The notes: generated by a model from the letters alone, not told the origin. A stretch of DNA of 64,000 nucleotides from Sphingomonas sp. (GCA_017849555.1 JAFIGU010000044.1:1-64000); one strand, 5' to 3'; positions 16,206-25,697 are shown, counted from the first letter of the stretch. Numbers and translations are program-made.

Positions 16206-17297
16206 ATGAATCGGGCTGAATTTCAGTTGGGCGAAAGCCTGTCGGGCAAGCGCATCGTCGTCGCCATGTCGGGCGGGGTCGACAGCTCGGTGGTCGCCGC
16301 GCTGGCGCATGCGACGGGTGCGGAGACGATCGGGGTCACGCTCCAGCTTTACGACCACGGCGAGGCGGTGGGGCGTGCCGGCTCGTGCTGCGCCGGGCGC
16401 GACATCCGCGACGCGCGCGCGGTGTGCGACCGGCTGGGGATCGCGCATTATGTGTTCGATCATGAATCGCGCTTCCGCGAGACGGTGGTCGATCGCTTCG
16501 CCGACGAATATCTCGCCGGGCGCACCCCGATCCCCTGCGTCCAGTGCAACATGGGGCCGAAGTTCACCGATCTGTTCGCGCTGGCGCGCGATCTCGGCGC
16601 GGATTGCCTCGCCACCGGCCATTATGTCCGCCGCGTGATCGGCGCCGACGGCCCGGAGCTGCACCGCGGCGCCGATCCGGCGCGCGACCAGAGCTATTTC
16701 CTCTTCGCCACGACGGCGGCGCAGCTCGATTTCCTGCGCTTCCCGCTGGGCGCCCTGCCCAAGCCACGGGTGCGCGAGATCGCCGCCGAGCTGGGGCTGC
16801 TGGTCGCGGCCAAGCCCGACAGCCAGGACATCTGCTTCGTCCCCGATCGCGATTATGCCGGGCTGGTGCGCAAGCTCCGCCCCGAAGCCGATACCGCGGG
16901 CGAGATCGTCGACCTCGAAGGGCGTACGCTCGGCCGGCATCGCGGGATCATCCATTTCACCGTCGGCCAGCGCCGCGGGCTGGAGATCGGCGGGACGGCG
17001 GAGCCGCTCTATGTCGTGCGCGTCGATGCCGCCGAGAAGAAGGTGGTGGTCGGGCCGCGCGCCGCGCTGGCGGTGGGCGCGGCGCGGCTTGAGGGGATCA
17101 ACGTGCTCGGCCCGCTCGACGCGCCGCTGAGCGCCAAGGTGCGCTCGATGGCCAAGCCGGTGCCGGCGTGGCTGGTGGGCGACCGGCTGGTGTTCGACGC
17201 CCCCGAATATGGCGTCGCGCCGGGGCAGGCGGCGGTGCTCTACGATGGCGATCGCGTGCTCGGCGGCGGCTGGATCGCGGCGACCGAGGCGGCGTAG
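16206..17297 (+). CDS. mnmA: tRNA 2-thiouridine(34) synthase MnmA
   Basis: A 363-residue cytoplasmic enzyme that thiolates U34 in the wobble position of tRNA-Lys, -Glu and -Gln, using ATP and sulfur relayed from a cysteine desulfurase. It shows the PP-loop MSGGVDSSV (about residues 22-30), the catalytic Cys pair region with IPCVQCN (about 113-119) and SQDICFV (about 205-211), and a C-terminal beta-barrel. The length is normal for the family. ATG 16206 is chosen, leaving a short N-terminal extension before the PP-loop. It ends at a terminator facing the convergent efflux operon. Confidence 0.95.
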   Translation: MNRAEFQLGESLSGKRIVVAMSGGVDSSVVAALAHATGAETIGVTLQLYDHGEAVGRAGSCCAGRDIRDARAVCDRLGIAHYVFDHESRFRETVVDRFADEYLAGRTPIPCVQCNMGPKFTDLFALARDLGADCLATGHYVRRVIGADGPELHRGADPARDQSYFLFATTAAQLDFLRFPLGALPKPRVREIAAELGLLVAAKPDSQDICFVPDRDYAGLVRKLRPEADTAGEIVDLEGRTLGRHRGIIHFTVGQRRGLEIGGTAEPLYVVRVDAAEKKVVVGPRAALAVGAARLEGINVLGPLDAPLSAKVRSMAKPVPAWLVGDRLVFDAPEYGVAPGQAAVLYDGDRVLGGGWIAATEAA

Positions 17298-17343
17298 CGT
17301 CCGTCTGGCATGTCCCTTCGGGATATGGCGGGCTGGTGCCGCC

Positions 17344-17367
17344 GAAAATGCGGCTTCGCGCATTTTC
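17344..17367. terminator. hairpin terminator between converging genes
   Basis: A perfect 9-bp stem GAAAATGCG / CGCATTTTC has a GCTTCG loop. Its own T and A runs act as the U tract in either direction. It lies between mnmA and the converging MFS efflux gene. Confidence 0.65.
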
Positions 17368-17379
17368 CAAACGCTCTGC

Positions 17380-18930
17380 TCAATCCGCCGCCACCGGCCC
17401 ATTGTTCGCGGCGGGGCGGCGGGTGAACCACACCACGACGATCAGCACCGCGGAGAGCCACGCCGACAGCCGGAACAGATCGGTCGAGGCGAGCAGATAG
17501 GCCTGCCCGACCATCTGCCGCGTCACCGCCGCCGCCGCCTGCGTCGCATCGAGCCCGAGCCGTCCGAGCCCCTCGACCGTCAGGCGATAGGGCATGCCAT
17601 CCCCCACCGCGGCGGCGAGATGCGCCTGGTGGTGCGCGGCGCGATGATCCCATGCCGTCGTGATGATCGACGCCGCAAAGGCACCCGCGACGATCCGCGC
17701 GAAATTGGAGATGCCGGTCGCCGAGGGGATTCTCTCCGGCGGGATGCGATCGAGCGAGATCGTCACCATCGACAGGAAGAAAGTGCCCATCGACACGCCC
17801 TGCACCAGCAAGGGCAGGGTGAAGTCCCAGAAGCTCGCGGTCGTCGTATAGCCCGAGCGCATCCAATAGCTCACGGCGAAGCCGACGAACGCCACGGTGG
17901 CGAGGATACGCGCGGCGATCCGCCCGGCGAAGCGCGCCGCGAACGGGGTGATCATCACCGCCACCACCCCGCTCGGCGCGGCGACCAGCCCGGCCCAGGT
18001 GGCGGTGTAGCCGAGCTGGGTCTGTAGCCATAAAGGCAGCAGCAGCACATTGGCGAAGAACACCGCATAGCCGAGGCAGAAGGCGAGCGTGCCGATCGCG
18101 AAATTGCGGTTGGCGAACAGCGACAGATCGACCGTCGGATTGGCGTCGGTCAGCTCCCAGATCAGCCAGGCGACGAACGAGATCGCGGCGGTGATCGCAA
18201 GCACGACGATCGTCGTATCGTTGAACCAATCGGCATTCTTGCCGAGATCGAGCATCACCTGCAGCGATCCGACCCACAGGATCAGCAAGCCGAGCCCGAC
18301 GGTATCGATCGGCGCCTTGAAGGTCGGCGTCTCGCGCCTGGCGAGATTGAGCCAGCAGATGCTGACGACCAGCACCCCGATCGGCACGTTGATCAGGAAG
18401 ATCCAGCTCCAGTGGTAATTGTCCGAGATATAGCCGCCGAGGATCGGCCCCATGATCGGCGCGACCAAGGTGGTCATCGACCAGATGCCGAGTGCGGTGG
18501 CGCGTTTCTCGGGCGGGAAGACCGAGATCAGCAGCGCCTGGCTGCCCGGCATCATCGGCCCCGACACCGCCCCCTGCAGCACGCGGAAGACGATCAGCGA
18601 GGGAAGGCTCCACGCAATGCCGCACAGCAAGGAGGCGATCGTGAACAGCACCAGCGAGGCGCAGAAGGTGCGCACCACGCCGAAGCGCCGCATCAGCCAG
18701 CCGGTCAGCGGCACCGAAATGCCGTTGGAGACCGCGAAGGCGGTGATGATCCAGGTCGAATTGTCGCTCGACACGCCGAGGTTGCCCGCGATCGTCGGCA
18801 AAGAGACGTTGGCGATCGTGCTGTCGAGCACCATCATGAACGTCCCCATCGCCAGCGCGACGGCGACCAGCGCCAGCCGCGGGCCGTGAAGTGGCGGCGG
18901 CGCGGCGGGGGCGGGAGGAGCACTACTCAT
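17380..18930 (-). CDS. DHA2 family drug:proton antiporter (EmrB-like)
   Basis: A 516-residue inner-membrane transporter with about 14 membrane helices. The start MSSAPPAPAAPP is a Pro-rich tail before helix 1 (MGTFMMVLDSTIANVSLPTI), the DHA2 hallmark. The motif GWLMRRFGVVRTF follows in the loop between helices 2 and 3. It works with the HlyD-type adaptor and the outer membrane factor encoded upstream, forming a tripartite pump that exports hydrophobic compounds. Its ATG lies 150 bases after the adaptor stop, an unusually large gap filled by a repeat pair. Confidence 0.92.
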   Translation of the reverse strand: MSSAPPAPAAPPPLHGPRLALVAVALAMGTFMMVLDSTIANVSLPTIAGNLGVSSDNSTWIITAFAVSNGISVPLTGWLMRRFGVVRTFCASLVLFTIASLLCGIAWSLPSLIVFRVLQGAVSGPMMPGSQALLISVFPPEKRATALGIWSMTTLVAPIMGPILGGYISDNYHWSWIFLINVPIGVLVVSICWLNLARRETPTFKAPIDTVGLGLLILWVGSLQVMLDLGKNADWFNDTTIVVLAITAAISFVAWLIWELTDANPTVDLSLFANRNFAIGTLAFCLGYAVFFANVLLLPLWLQTQLGYTATWAGLVAAPSGVVAVMITPFAARFAGRIAARILATVAFVGFAVSYWMRSGYTTTASFWDFTLPLLVQGVSMGTFFLSMVTISLDRIPPERIPSATGISNFARIVAGAFAASIITTAWDHRAAHHQAHLAAAVGDGMPYRLTVEGLGRLGLDATQAAAAVTRQMVGQAYLLASTDLFRLSAWLSAVLIVVVWFTRRPAANNGPVAAD

Positions 18931-18980
18931 CGCGCGCCTTCCTTCGTCGCCATGCCAGCCGAACCCGCGCTCCCCTCTCC

Positions 18981-19058
18981 CCGTTCGGGCTGAGCTTGTC
19001 GAAGCCCTGCCTTTTCTTCCGAAGAAGTGCAGCCCTTCGACAGGCTCAGGGCGAACGG
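18981..19058. repeat. REP-A inverted pair
   Basis: Two inverted copies of the REP-A unit (CCGTTCGGGCTGAGCTTGTCG... and ...TTCGACAGGCTCAGGGCGAACGG) surround about 25 bases. It lies in the gap between the HlyD-like adaptor and MFS genes of one operon. It could act as an mRNA-stabilising or -attenuating hairpin between them. Confidence 0.88.
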
Positions 19059-19080
19059 AGCCATATGCATCTGCCCCGCC

Positions 19081-20295
19081 TCAGCGGTTCGCCGCGATGA
19101 TCTGGCGGATGCGCGCCTCGACCGCGGGATCGTTGCCGTCGACCGCGACATCGCCGCGATAGGGCACCGCCGCCCCGCGCGCGAGCCGCGCGCCCGATTT
19201 GTCGGCGGTGTCGACTGTCGCATTGACCGACAGCCCGACGCGCAGCGGATTGGCCGCCAGCTCCTTCGCATCCAGCGCGATCCGCACCGGCACGCGCTGG
19301 ACGATCTTGATCCAATTGCCGCTGGCATTCTGCGGCGGGAGCAGCGCGAAGGCGTTGCCGCTCCCCGCGCCGACGCCGATCACGCGGCCGTGATAGACCG
19401 TCTTGCCGCCGTACATGTCCGACACCACCGTTGCGGGCTGGCCGATACGCAGATCGCGCAGCTGGGTCTCGCGGAAATTGGCGTCGACCCACACGCGGTT
19501 GAGCGGCACGACCGCCATCAGCGGCGTCCCCGCCTGGATCTGCTGGCCGACCTGGACGCTGCGCTGCGCCACCACGCCGTCGATCGGCGCGATGATATGC
19601 ATATGTGCGCGGGTGATCGCGGCGCGGCGATAGGCGGCGATCGCCGCGAGCACCGCGGGGTTGGTGTTGACGTCGGTGCCGACCACCGCGCTCTTGGCCT
19701 GCGCCTCCTGCGCGCGGGCGAGCCCGAGCGTCGCGGTCGCGACCTTCACCGCATCGGCGGCGTGGCTCAATTCCTCGCCCGAGATCGCGCCGGCCCCGGC
19801 GGCCGACTTGCGGCGCGCGAAATCGGCCTGCGCCGCGGCGAGCTGCGCCTCGGCCTGGATCACCGCGGCGCTCCCCGCCCCGACCTTGGAGAAATCGGCG
19901 CGGGTGGCGCGCACCGCGCGCGCCAGTTCGGCCTCGGCGGCGGCGAGATTGACGTCGGCGGTCGCCGGATCGAGGTCGATCAGCGGCTGGCCGGCCTTCA
20001 CCGCCTCGGTATTGTCGGCGTGGAGCGACACCACCGTCCCCGCGTCGCGCGCGGTGATCGACACCACGTCGCCTGCGACATAGGCGTCGTCGGTCTCTTC
20101 CGACGGCGGGGCGAGCAGCACCCCGAAGATAAGATAGCCGAGCCCTGCGGCCACCACGACGATCGCGAGCAGCGTCAGCAGCCGCCTGCGCGCACGCGGA
20201 TTGCCGCGTGCCGGCGGAGGCGGCGGTGCGGCGGGCGCGGCAGCCGCCGGCGGCGGTGCGTCGTTGGCGGAGGCGGGATTTTCTGCGTCGGTCAT
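19081..20295 (-). CDS. HlyD/EmrA-type membrane fusion protein
   Basis: A 404-residue periplasmic adaptor. A cytoplasmic Pro/Ala-rich tail (residues 1-40) precedes a single membrane helix (about 41-62), then a biotinyl-lipoyl-like half (DAGTVVSLHADNTEAVKAGQP), a long Ala-rich coiled-coil hairpin (about 110-210) and the second half (IIAPIDGVVAQRSVQVGQ) with a beta-barrel. It connects the EmrB-like transporter to the outer membrane factor. The ATG at 20295 overlaps the stop of the outer membrane factor gene as ATGA, so translation is coupled. Confidence 0.92.
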   Translation of the reverse strand: MTDAENPASANDAPPPAAAAPAAPPPPPARGNPRARRRLLTLLAIVVVAAGLGYLIFGVLLAPPSEETDDAYVAGDVVSITARDAGTVVSLHADNTEAVKAGQPLIDLDPATADVNLAAAEAELARAVRATRADFSKVGAGSAAVIQAEAQLAAAQADFARRKSAAGAGAISGEELSHAADAVKVATATLGLARAQEAQAKSAVVGTDVNTNPAVLAAIAAYRRAAITRAHMHIIAPIDGVVAQRSVQVGQQIQAGTPLMAVVPLNRVWVDANFRETQLRDLRIGQPATVVSDMYGGKTVYHGRVIGVGAGSGNAFALLPPQNASGNWIKIVQRVPVRIALDAKELAANPLRVGLSVNATVDTADKSGARLARGAAVPYRGDVAVDGNDPAVEARIRQIIAANR

Positions 20296-21824
20296 TGCGT
20301 GATGCCCCGGGAAGGATCGAAGCCGCCGCCCAGCGCCTGGGCGAGCTGCGCGCGCGCGGTAAGCGCGTCGATGGCAAGATTGGTTTCGGCAAGCTGCGCG
20401 TCGAGCAGCCGCACGTCGGTGTCGATCAGGTCGAGCCGCGAGGCGAGCCCGCTCGATACGCGGATATGGTTGAGCCGCGCGGTCTCGCTATAGCCGCGCA
20501 CCACCTCGGCCTGCCGCGCGCGCTCGGTTTCGGCGGCGCGGATCTTGGTGATCGCATCGGCGGATTCGCGCACCGCGCCGACCACCTTCTGGTTGTAATC
20601 GGCGATCGCGAGATCGAGCCCGGCGGTGGCGCCCGCCAGATCGGCCTTGAGCCGGCCGTTGTCGAAGATCGGCAGATGGATCGCCGCGCCGCCGCCGGCG
20701 ACGCTCGAATCGCCCTTGAACATATTGGCGATGCCGATCGCCTGCACCCCGGCCAGCGCGGTGAGGTTGATATCGGGGTAGAAAGCGCGCCGCGCGACGA
20801 GCTTGCCCGCCGCCGCCGCCGCGATCCGCGCCTGCGCCGCGGCGATATCGGCGCGGCGGGCGAGAAGGTCGGCGGGGATCGTCGCGGGGAGCGCCAGCGA
20901 CACATCGACCGGCACCTGCGTCGCGGCGATCGTCGCGGGATAATCCGCGCCGCGCCCGGCAAGCGCGGCGAGCGCATTGACCGCCAGCGCGCGCGCCGCT
21001 TCCGCCCGCGCCAGCGCGAGTTGCGCCTGCGCGAGCAACGTCCCCGCGGCCTCGCGATCGAGCTTGCTCGCGAGGTTGCTGCGGATGCGAACGTCGGTGA
21101 GCTGGAGCGATTGCGTCCGCGCCGCGATCGTGCGCTGCGCCAGCGCCGCCTGCCGCTCGGCGCGCACCACCTCGAGATAGGTCGAGACGATCGCGCCCTC
21201 GAGCATCAGCCGCGCCGCCGCGGCATCGAGCGCTGCCGCCTCGGCCGAGGCGCGCGCGCCGGCGATCGCGGCCTTTTGCCGCCCGAACAGATCGAGGTTC
21301 CACGCCAGATTGGCGGTCGCGTCGCCGAGGAAGCGCACCGTGCCGCCATAAGGCGGCGGGATGATGTAATTGCCCGACAGGCGCTGCCCGGTGCCGTCGG
21401 CGGTGAAGGTCACATTGGGGCCGTCCGCCGCCTTGTTCGCGGCGAGCGCGGCCTGCGCCTGTCGCACCCGCGCGGCGGCGATATCGAGCGTCGGGCTCCC
21501 CGCGACCGCCTCGGCGACGATCCGGTCGAGCTGCGGGTCGCCCAACGCGTGCCACCATTGCGCATCGACCTGCGGCATCGGCGCGCCGGCCAGCCCGAGA
21601 TCGGCGGGCGCCTTCTGGCTGACCGCCGGGCGCGTGTCGGCGGGCACGCAGGCGGCAAGCGCGGTGGCGGTGACGAGCGCGAGGATTGTCACAGCGCGGC
21701 GCGAAGAAGCGCCGTTCGCCCTGAGCCTGTCGAAGGGCGTCCCCACCTCTCGAACGGCAGGACGCCCTTCGACAGGCTCAGGGCGAACGGGAAGGTTCAG
21801 CGCTTCACGAACCAAGCGTCGCAT
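20292..21824 (-). CDS. outer membrane factor lipoprotein (OprM/NodT type) with repeat-encoded N-terminus
   Basis: A 510-residue TolC-like channel protein for the EmrAB-type pump. It has two repeated helical/strand modules (about residues 75-280 and 290-500), each starting with a segment such as DPQLDRIVAEAV. The lipobox (ATALAAC) is normal, but it is preceded by about 50 residues, within which an inverted REP-A pair is translated in frame as RPEPVEG and FDRLRANG. ATG 21824 overlaps the marR stop as ATGA and is the coupled start. A GTG just before the signal core (VTILALVTATALAAC) would skip the repeat and is the alternative. The signal peptide as drawn has an abnormally long n-region. Confidence 0.85.
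   Translation of the reverse strand: MRRLVREALNLPVRPEPVEGRPAVREVGTPFDRLRANGASSRRAVTILALVTATALAACVPADTRPAVSQKAPADLGLAGAPMPQVDAQWWHALGDPQLDRIVAEAVAGSPTLDIAAARVRQAQAALAANKAADGPNVTFTADGTGQRLSGNYIIPPPYGGTVRFLGDATANLAWNLDLFGRQKAAIAGARASAEAAALDAAAARLMLEGAIVSTYLEVVRAERQAALAQRTIAARTQSLQLTDVRIRSNLASKLDREAAGTLLAQAQLALARAEAARALAVNALAALAGRGADYPATIAATQVPVDVSLALPATIPADLLARRADIAAAQARIAAAAAGKLVARRAFYPDINLTALAGVQAIGIANMFKGDSSVAGGGAAIHLPIFDNGRLKADLAGATAGLDLAIADYNQKVVGAVRESADAITKIRAAETERARQAEVVRGYSETARLNHIRVSSGLASRLDLIDTDVRLLDAQLAETNLAIDALTARAQLAQALGGGFDPSRGITQ
21713..21790. repeat. REP-A inverted pair inside a coding region
   Basis: Two inverted REP-A units (CCGTTCGCCCTGAGCCTGTC... and ...TTCGACAGGCTCAGGGCGAACGG) lie wholly within the first 40 codons of the outer membrane factor gene. 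The insertion keeps the reading frame. Confidence 0.9.
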
Positions 21825-22276
21825 CAACCCGCCCTCTCCATCGATATCCTGAGCCGCTGGAGCGTCGCGACCAGCCCGGTCACGTCCTCGTCGCTCCAGT
21901 CGGCGAGCCAGTGATTCCACGCCGCGATCACCTTGCGCCGTCCGCGCATCGCCACGTCATAGCCTTCGGGGGTCAGCGCGAGCCGGATCACCCGGCGATC
22001 GTCCGCCGCGCGCATCCGCTCGACCCAGCCGCGCTCTTCCAGCGTGTCGATCAGCCGCGTCATCGCACCTTTGTCGTGCGACAGGCTACGGGCGAGTTCG
22101 CCGCAGGTGTCGGCGAAATGGAAATGGAGCGAAACCATCGCCATCCATTGCGTCGCGGTGATCCCTTCACCGGCAAGCGCCTGTTCCAGCCCGGCCATGC
22201 TCATCTGGTTGATCACCCGCACGAGATAGCCCGGCGAGGAATCGGGGACGAAATTGGCCTCGGTGAACGGCTCCAT
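21824..22276 (-). CDS. MarR family transcriptional regulator
   Basis: A 150-residue winged-helix repressor, the first gene of the efflux operon. The family core is visible: ITATQWMAMVSLHF, then LARSLSHDKGAMTRLIDTLEERGWVER (the recognition helix and wing) and RAADDRRVIRLALTPEG. MarR proteins bind as dimers to palindromes near their own promoter and are released by phenolic or hydrophobic ligands, so this gene probably controls the pump. The ATG at 22276 is clear, and the stop overlaps the outer membrane factor start. Confidence 0.92.
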   Translation of the reverse strand: MEPFTEANFVPDSSPGYLVRVINQMSMAGLEQALAGEGITATQWMAMVSLHFHFADTCGELARSLSHDKGAMTRLIDTLEERGWVERMRAADDRRVIRLALTPEGYDVAMRGRRKVIAAWNHWLADWSDEDVTGLVATLQRLRISMERAG

Positions 22277-22326
22277 ATCGTTGCTTTAGCAACTATTGCC
22301 GAAGCAGGCAATATCGGTCTCTCTCC

Positions 22327-22405
22327 CGTCATGCCGGACTTGATCCGGCATCCAGAGCCACTGACGCCGTCGCCCGAGACTCTGGATGCCGGGCCCGGCA
22401 TGACG
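22327..22405. repeat. REP-B inverted pair
   Basis: Facing copies CGTCATGCCGGACTTGATCC... and ...TCTGGATGCCGGGCCCGGCATGACG flank about 20 bases, like the pair at 14675-14760. It lies in the divergent region between marR and the M16 protease gene. Confidence 0.85.
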
Positions 22406-22524
22406 GCGGGGGAAACGGCATCACACGTGTGAACTTTGTGAACTTTGGCGAGTCGAACGGCGCGGCTTTACGCCCGGGTCGCCCCCGCCTAGCCTCGGCT
22501 CAACGACGTTCAGGAGTCTGCTTC

Positions 22525-25356
22525 TTGCGCTTCATGCCCCTCACCGGCGCGGCGATCGCGCTGGTTCTCGCCGCCCCGGCCTTCGCCCAGGCCGCCAAGC
22601 CCGCCCCCGTTGCCGAGCTCGTCCGCGCGATCGACATCCCCTATCAGCAGTTCAGGTTGAAGAACGGGCTGCGCGTGGTGGTCCACACCGATCGCAAGGC
22701 CCCCGTGGTCGCGGTGAGCGTGTGGTATGACGTCGGGTCGAAGCACGAGCCCAAGGGCAAGACCGGGTTCGCGCATCTGTTCGAACATCTGATGTTCAAC
22801 GGCAGCGAGAATGCGCCGGGTGATTTCTTCGAGCCGCTCAAACAGGTCGGCGCGACCGATTTCAACGGCACGACCTATTTCGATCGCACCAATTATTTCG
22901 AGACGGTCCCCCGCGCCGCGCTCGACCGCGCCTTGTTCCTCGAAAGCGACCGGATGGGGTGGCTGACCGGCGCGATCACCCAGGCGACGCTCGACGAGCA
23001 GCGCGGCGTCGTCCAGAACGAGAAGCGCCAGGGCGACAACCGCCCCTATGGCCTGATCCGCTACAAATTGACCGAGGGGCTGTTCCCGCCCGACAACCCC
23101 TATGGCCATACCACGATCGGCTCGATGGCCGATCTCGATGCGGCGAGCCTTGCCGATGTGAAGGGCTGGTTCCGGGATCATTACGGCCCGAACAATGCGG
23201 TGCTGGTGCTCGCCGGCGACATCGACGTCGCCACCGCCCGGCCGTTGGTCGAGAAATATTTCGGCGCGATCCCCGCGGGCCCGAAAAGCGTGCTGCCCAA
23301 GGTCGACATCCCGACGCTCGCCGCCGCCAAGAGCGAGGTGATGAAGGATCGCGTCGCCGCGCCCTTGGTGCTCAAGGCCTGGGCGATCCCGGGGCTCAAC
23401 GACGCCGATTCGGTGCCGCTCGATGTCGCGGCGTCGGTGCTCGGCGGGCTGGCGAGCTCGCGGCTCCAGAACATCCTCGTCAAGGAGGAGAAGCTCGCGG
23501 TCGAGGTCGGCGCGGATTCGGACGATTTCGCGCAGGTCGGGATGTTCACGGTCAATGCGATCGTCCGCCCCGGGGTCGATCCGGCGCTGGTGTCGAAGCG
23601 GCTCGACGAGATCGTCGCGGACCTCGCCAGGAACGGCCCGACCGCCGACGAGGTGCAGCGCGTGCTGACCACCAGCGTCTCGCAGCGCATCGGCGGGCTC
23701 GAATCGGTCGGCGGGTTCGGCGGCAAGGCGGTCGCGCTGGCGGAGGGCGAGCTCTATTCGGGCGATCCCGGCTTCTACAAGAAGCAGCTCGCCGAACTCG
23801 CCGCGCAGACCCCGCAAAGCGTCCGCGACGCGGCGCGCAAATGGCTCGGACGCCCGGCCTATACGCTCACCGTCGTCCCCGGCGAACGCGCGCCTTATGA
23901 CGAGGCGAAGGTGCCCCCGCCGGTCAAGGTCGCCCCCGCCCCCGAGCTGCCGCCGAAGAATACGCGCGGCCCGATCCCCGCCGCGGGCGCGGTCGCCGAT
24001 CTCAGCTTCCCCAGGGTCGAGCGCACACGGCTCGCCAACGGGATCGAGCTGATCTACGCCAACCGCACCACCGTGCCGATCACCCGTGGGGTGCTGAGCT
24101 TCGACGCAGGCACCGCCGCCGATGTCGCCGACAAGCTCGGCACGCAGGCGCTGACGCTGGCGATGATCGACGAGGGCACCGCGAAGCTCGATTCGATCAA
24201 GCTCGCCGAGGCGAAGGAGCGGCTCGGGCTCGATATCTACACCAGCTCCTCGGCGGACCGCACCACGTTGAGCTTCCGCGCCCCGAGTGCCAATCTCGAT
24301 CCGGCGGTGGGGCTATGGGCCGATATCGCGCGCGCCCCCTCCTTCCCCGAAAGCGAGCTGCCGCGGGTCAAGAACCAGCTCACCGCGGCGATCGCGCAGG
24401 AGCTGACCGATCCGGGCGGGATTACCGCACGGGTGCTGCCGCCGGTGCTTTACGGCGCGGGCAATCCCTATGCCAAGGCACGCGGCAGCGGCGACGCCAA
24501 GGCGGTCGCCGGGCTGACCCGCAGCGACCTGCTCGATTTCCGCAGCGCGTGGCTGCGCCCCGACAAGGCCAAGATCTTCGTCGTCAGCGATCGCCCGCTC
24601 GCCGAGGTGAAGGGCGTGCTCGATCGCGCGTTCGGCGACTGGCGTGCGACCGGGACGGGCGGCGAGAAGCTGTTCCGCGAGGACCGCAGCCTGCCCGCGC
24701 CGCGCGTGATCCTCGTCGATCGCCCGGATTCGCCGCAGTCGCTGATCTCGGGCGGGTTGCGCACCGCGTTCAAGGGCACCGACGATCTGTTGCCGGCGAT
24801 CACCGTCAACGATGCGCTGGGCGGCGATTTCCTCGGCCGGCTGAACATGGACCTGCGCGAGAGCAAGCATTGGTCCTATGGCGTCTCGGGCAATTTCACC
24901 CGCAACGCCTTCGCCGCGCCTTATGTCGTCCGCGCCCCGGTGCAGGCGGACAAGACCGGGGCGTCGATCGCCGCGCTGCGCGACCAGATCTCGGCCTTCG
25001 TCACCACCAGGCCGATGACCCAGGTGGAATTCGATCGCGCGATCGCCGGGGCGACTCGCTCGCTCGCGGGGAATTTCGAGACCTCGGCCGCGGTGCTCGC
25101 CGCGATGCAGATGAACGATCTGTTCCGCCGCCCCGACGATTATTACGCCACGATCACGCAAAAATATCGCGCGCTGACCCGCGACGAACTTAACGCTACG
25201 GCACAAAGGGTAATCGATCCGGCGCGCTTCGTCTGGGTGGTGGTGGGCGACGCCAAGACGGTGCGGCCGCAGCTTGACTCGCTCGGCCTGCCGGTCGAGG
25301 TCATCACCGCTGCGTCCATCGCGGGCGCGAACGAGGAGAGCAACAATGGCCGTTGA
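22525..25356 (+). CDS. M16 family zinc metalloprotease, two-domain, exported
   Basis: A 943-residue pitrilysin-like protease. TTG 22525 is chosen as start because AGGAG sits 8 bases before it, whereas ATG 22534 would be 17 bases away; the signal peptide MRFMPLTGAAIALVLAAPAFAQ follows either way. The inverted zinc motif HLFEH (residues 84-88) in the N-terminal half, with QNEKRQ downstream supplying the third ligand, marks the active domain. The C-terminal half (about 490-940) is the inactive partner domain, giving a clam-shell. It probably degrades peptides in the periplasm. A close paralogue is at 61309. It overlaps the following small gene by 11 bases. Confidence 0.9.
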   Translation: MRFMPLTGAAIALVLAAPAFAQAAKPAPVAELVRAIDIPYQQFRLKNGLRVVVHTDRKAPVVAVSVWYDVGSKHEPKGKTGFAHLFEHLMFNGSENAPGDFFEPLKQVGATDFNGTTYFDRTNYFETVPRAALDRALFLESDRMGWLTGAITQATLDEQRGVVQNEKRQGDNRPYGLIRYKLTEGLFPPDNPYGHTTIGSMADLDAASLADVKGWFRDHYGPNNAVLVLAGDIDVATARPLVEKYFGAIPAGPKSVLPKVDIPTLAAAKSEVMKDRVAAPLVLKAWAIPGLNDADSVPLDVAASVLGGLASSRLQNILVKEEKLAVEVGADSDDFAQVGMFTVNAIVRPGVDPALVSKRLDEIVADLARNGPTADEVQRVLTTSVSQRIGGLESVGGFGGKAVALAEGELYSGDPGFYKKQLAELAAQTPQSVRDAARKWLGRPAYTLTVVPGERAPYDEAKVPPPVKVAPAPELPPKNTRGPIPAAGAVADLSFPRVERTRLANGIELIYANRTTVPITRGVLSFDAGTAADVADKLGTQALTLAMIDEGTAKLDSIKLAEAKERLGLDIYTSSSADRTTLSFRAPSANLDPAVGLWADIARAPSFPESELPRVKNQLTAAIAQELTDPGGITARVLPPVLYGAGNPYAKARGSGDAKAVAGLTRSDLLDFRSAWLRPDKAKIFVVSDRPLAEVKGVLDRAFGDWRATGTGGEKLFREDRSLPAPRVILVDRPDSPQSLISGGLRTAFKGTDDLLPAITVNDALGGDFLGRLNMDLRESKHWSYGVSGNFTRNAFAAPYVVRAPVQADKTGASIAALRDQISAFVTTRPMTQVEFDRAIAGATRSLAGNFETSAAVLAAMQMNDLFRRPDDYYATITQKYRALTRDELNATAQRVIDPARFVWVVVGDAKTVRPQLDSLGLPVEVITAASIAGANEESNNGR

Positions 25357-25642
25357 TGGCACTTACGAGGTTACCGTGAAATCGCCGCTCGGCGACCAGA
25401 AGACGACGCTGACGATCAAGAGCGAGGGCGCGACCTTCACCGGCACCGCCGCCGGCGCGATGGGCTCGGCCGATATCGCGGGCGAGGTCGACGGCAATAC
25501 GCTGACCTGGAAGCAGCAGATGACCGTGCCGATGCCGATGACGCTCGACATGAAGGCGACGATCGACGGCGACACCGTGACCGGCTCGGTCGGTGCGGGC
25601 GCGTTCGGCAGCTTCCCGATGAACGGCACGCGTACCGCCTGA
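25346..25642 (+). CDS. small beta-rich protein, function unknown
   Basis: A 98-residue soluble protein. The ATG at 25346 lies inside the end of the M16 gene, with AGGAG 8-12 bases before it, so the two are cotranscribed and coupled. The sequence is almost all alternating strands: GTYEVTVKSPLGDQKTTLTI, GATFTGTA, ADIAGEVDGNTLTWKQQMT, ATIDGDTVTGSV, then FGSFPMNGTRTA. This is a pattern of a small beta barrel seen in many sphingomonad hypothetical proteins. There is no signal peptide, so its place in the cytoplasm next to a secreted protease is odd. The function is unknown. Confidence 0.75.
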   Translation: MAVDGTYEVTVKSPLGDQKTTLTIKSEGATFTGTAAGAMGSADIAGEVDGNTLTWKQQMTVPMPMTLDMKATIDGDTVTGSVGAGAFGSFPMNGTRTA

Positions 25643-25664
25643 GCGCGAGGCACCCGACAAACGA

Positions 25665-25697
25665 ACGGCCGCGCCGGGATGCCGGGGCGGCCGTTTT
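25665..25697 (+). terminator. rho-independent terminator
   Basis: The stem ACGGCCGC / GCGGCCGT with a 14-base loop is followed by TTTT. It ends the M16-small gene transcript before the converging purEK operon. Confidence 0.8.
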
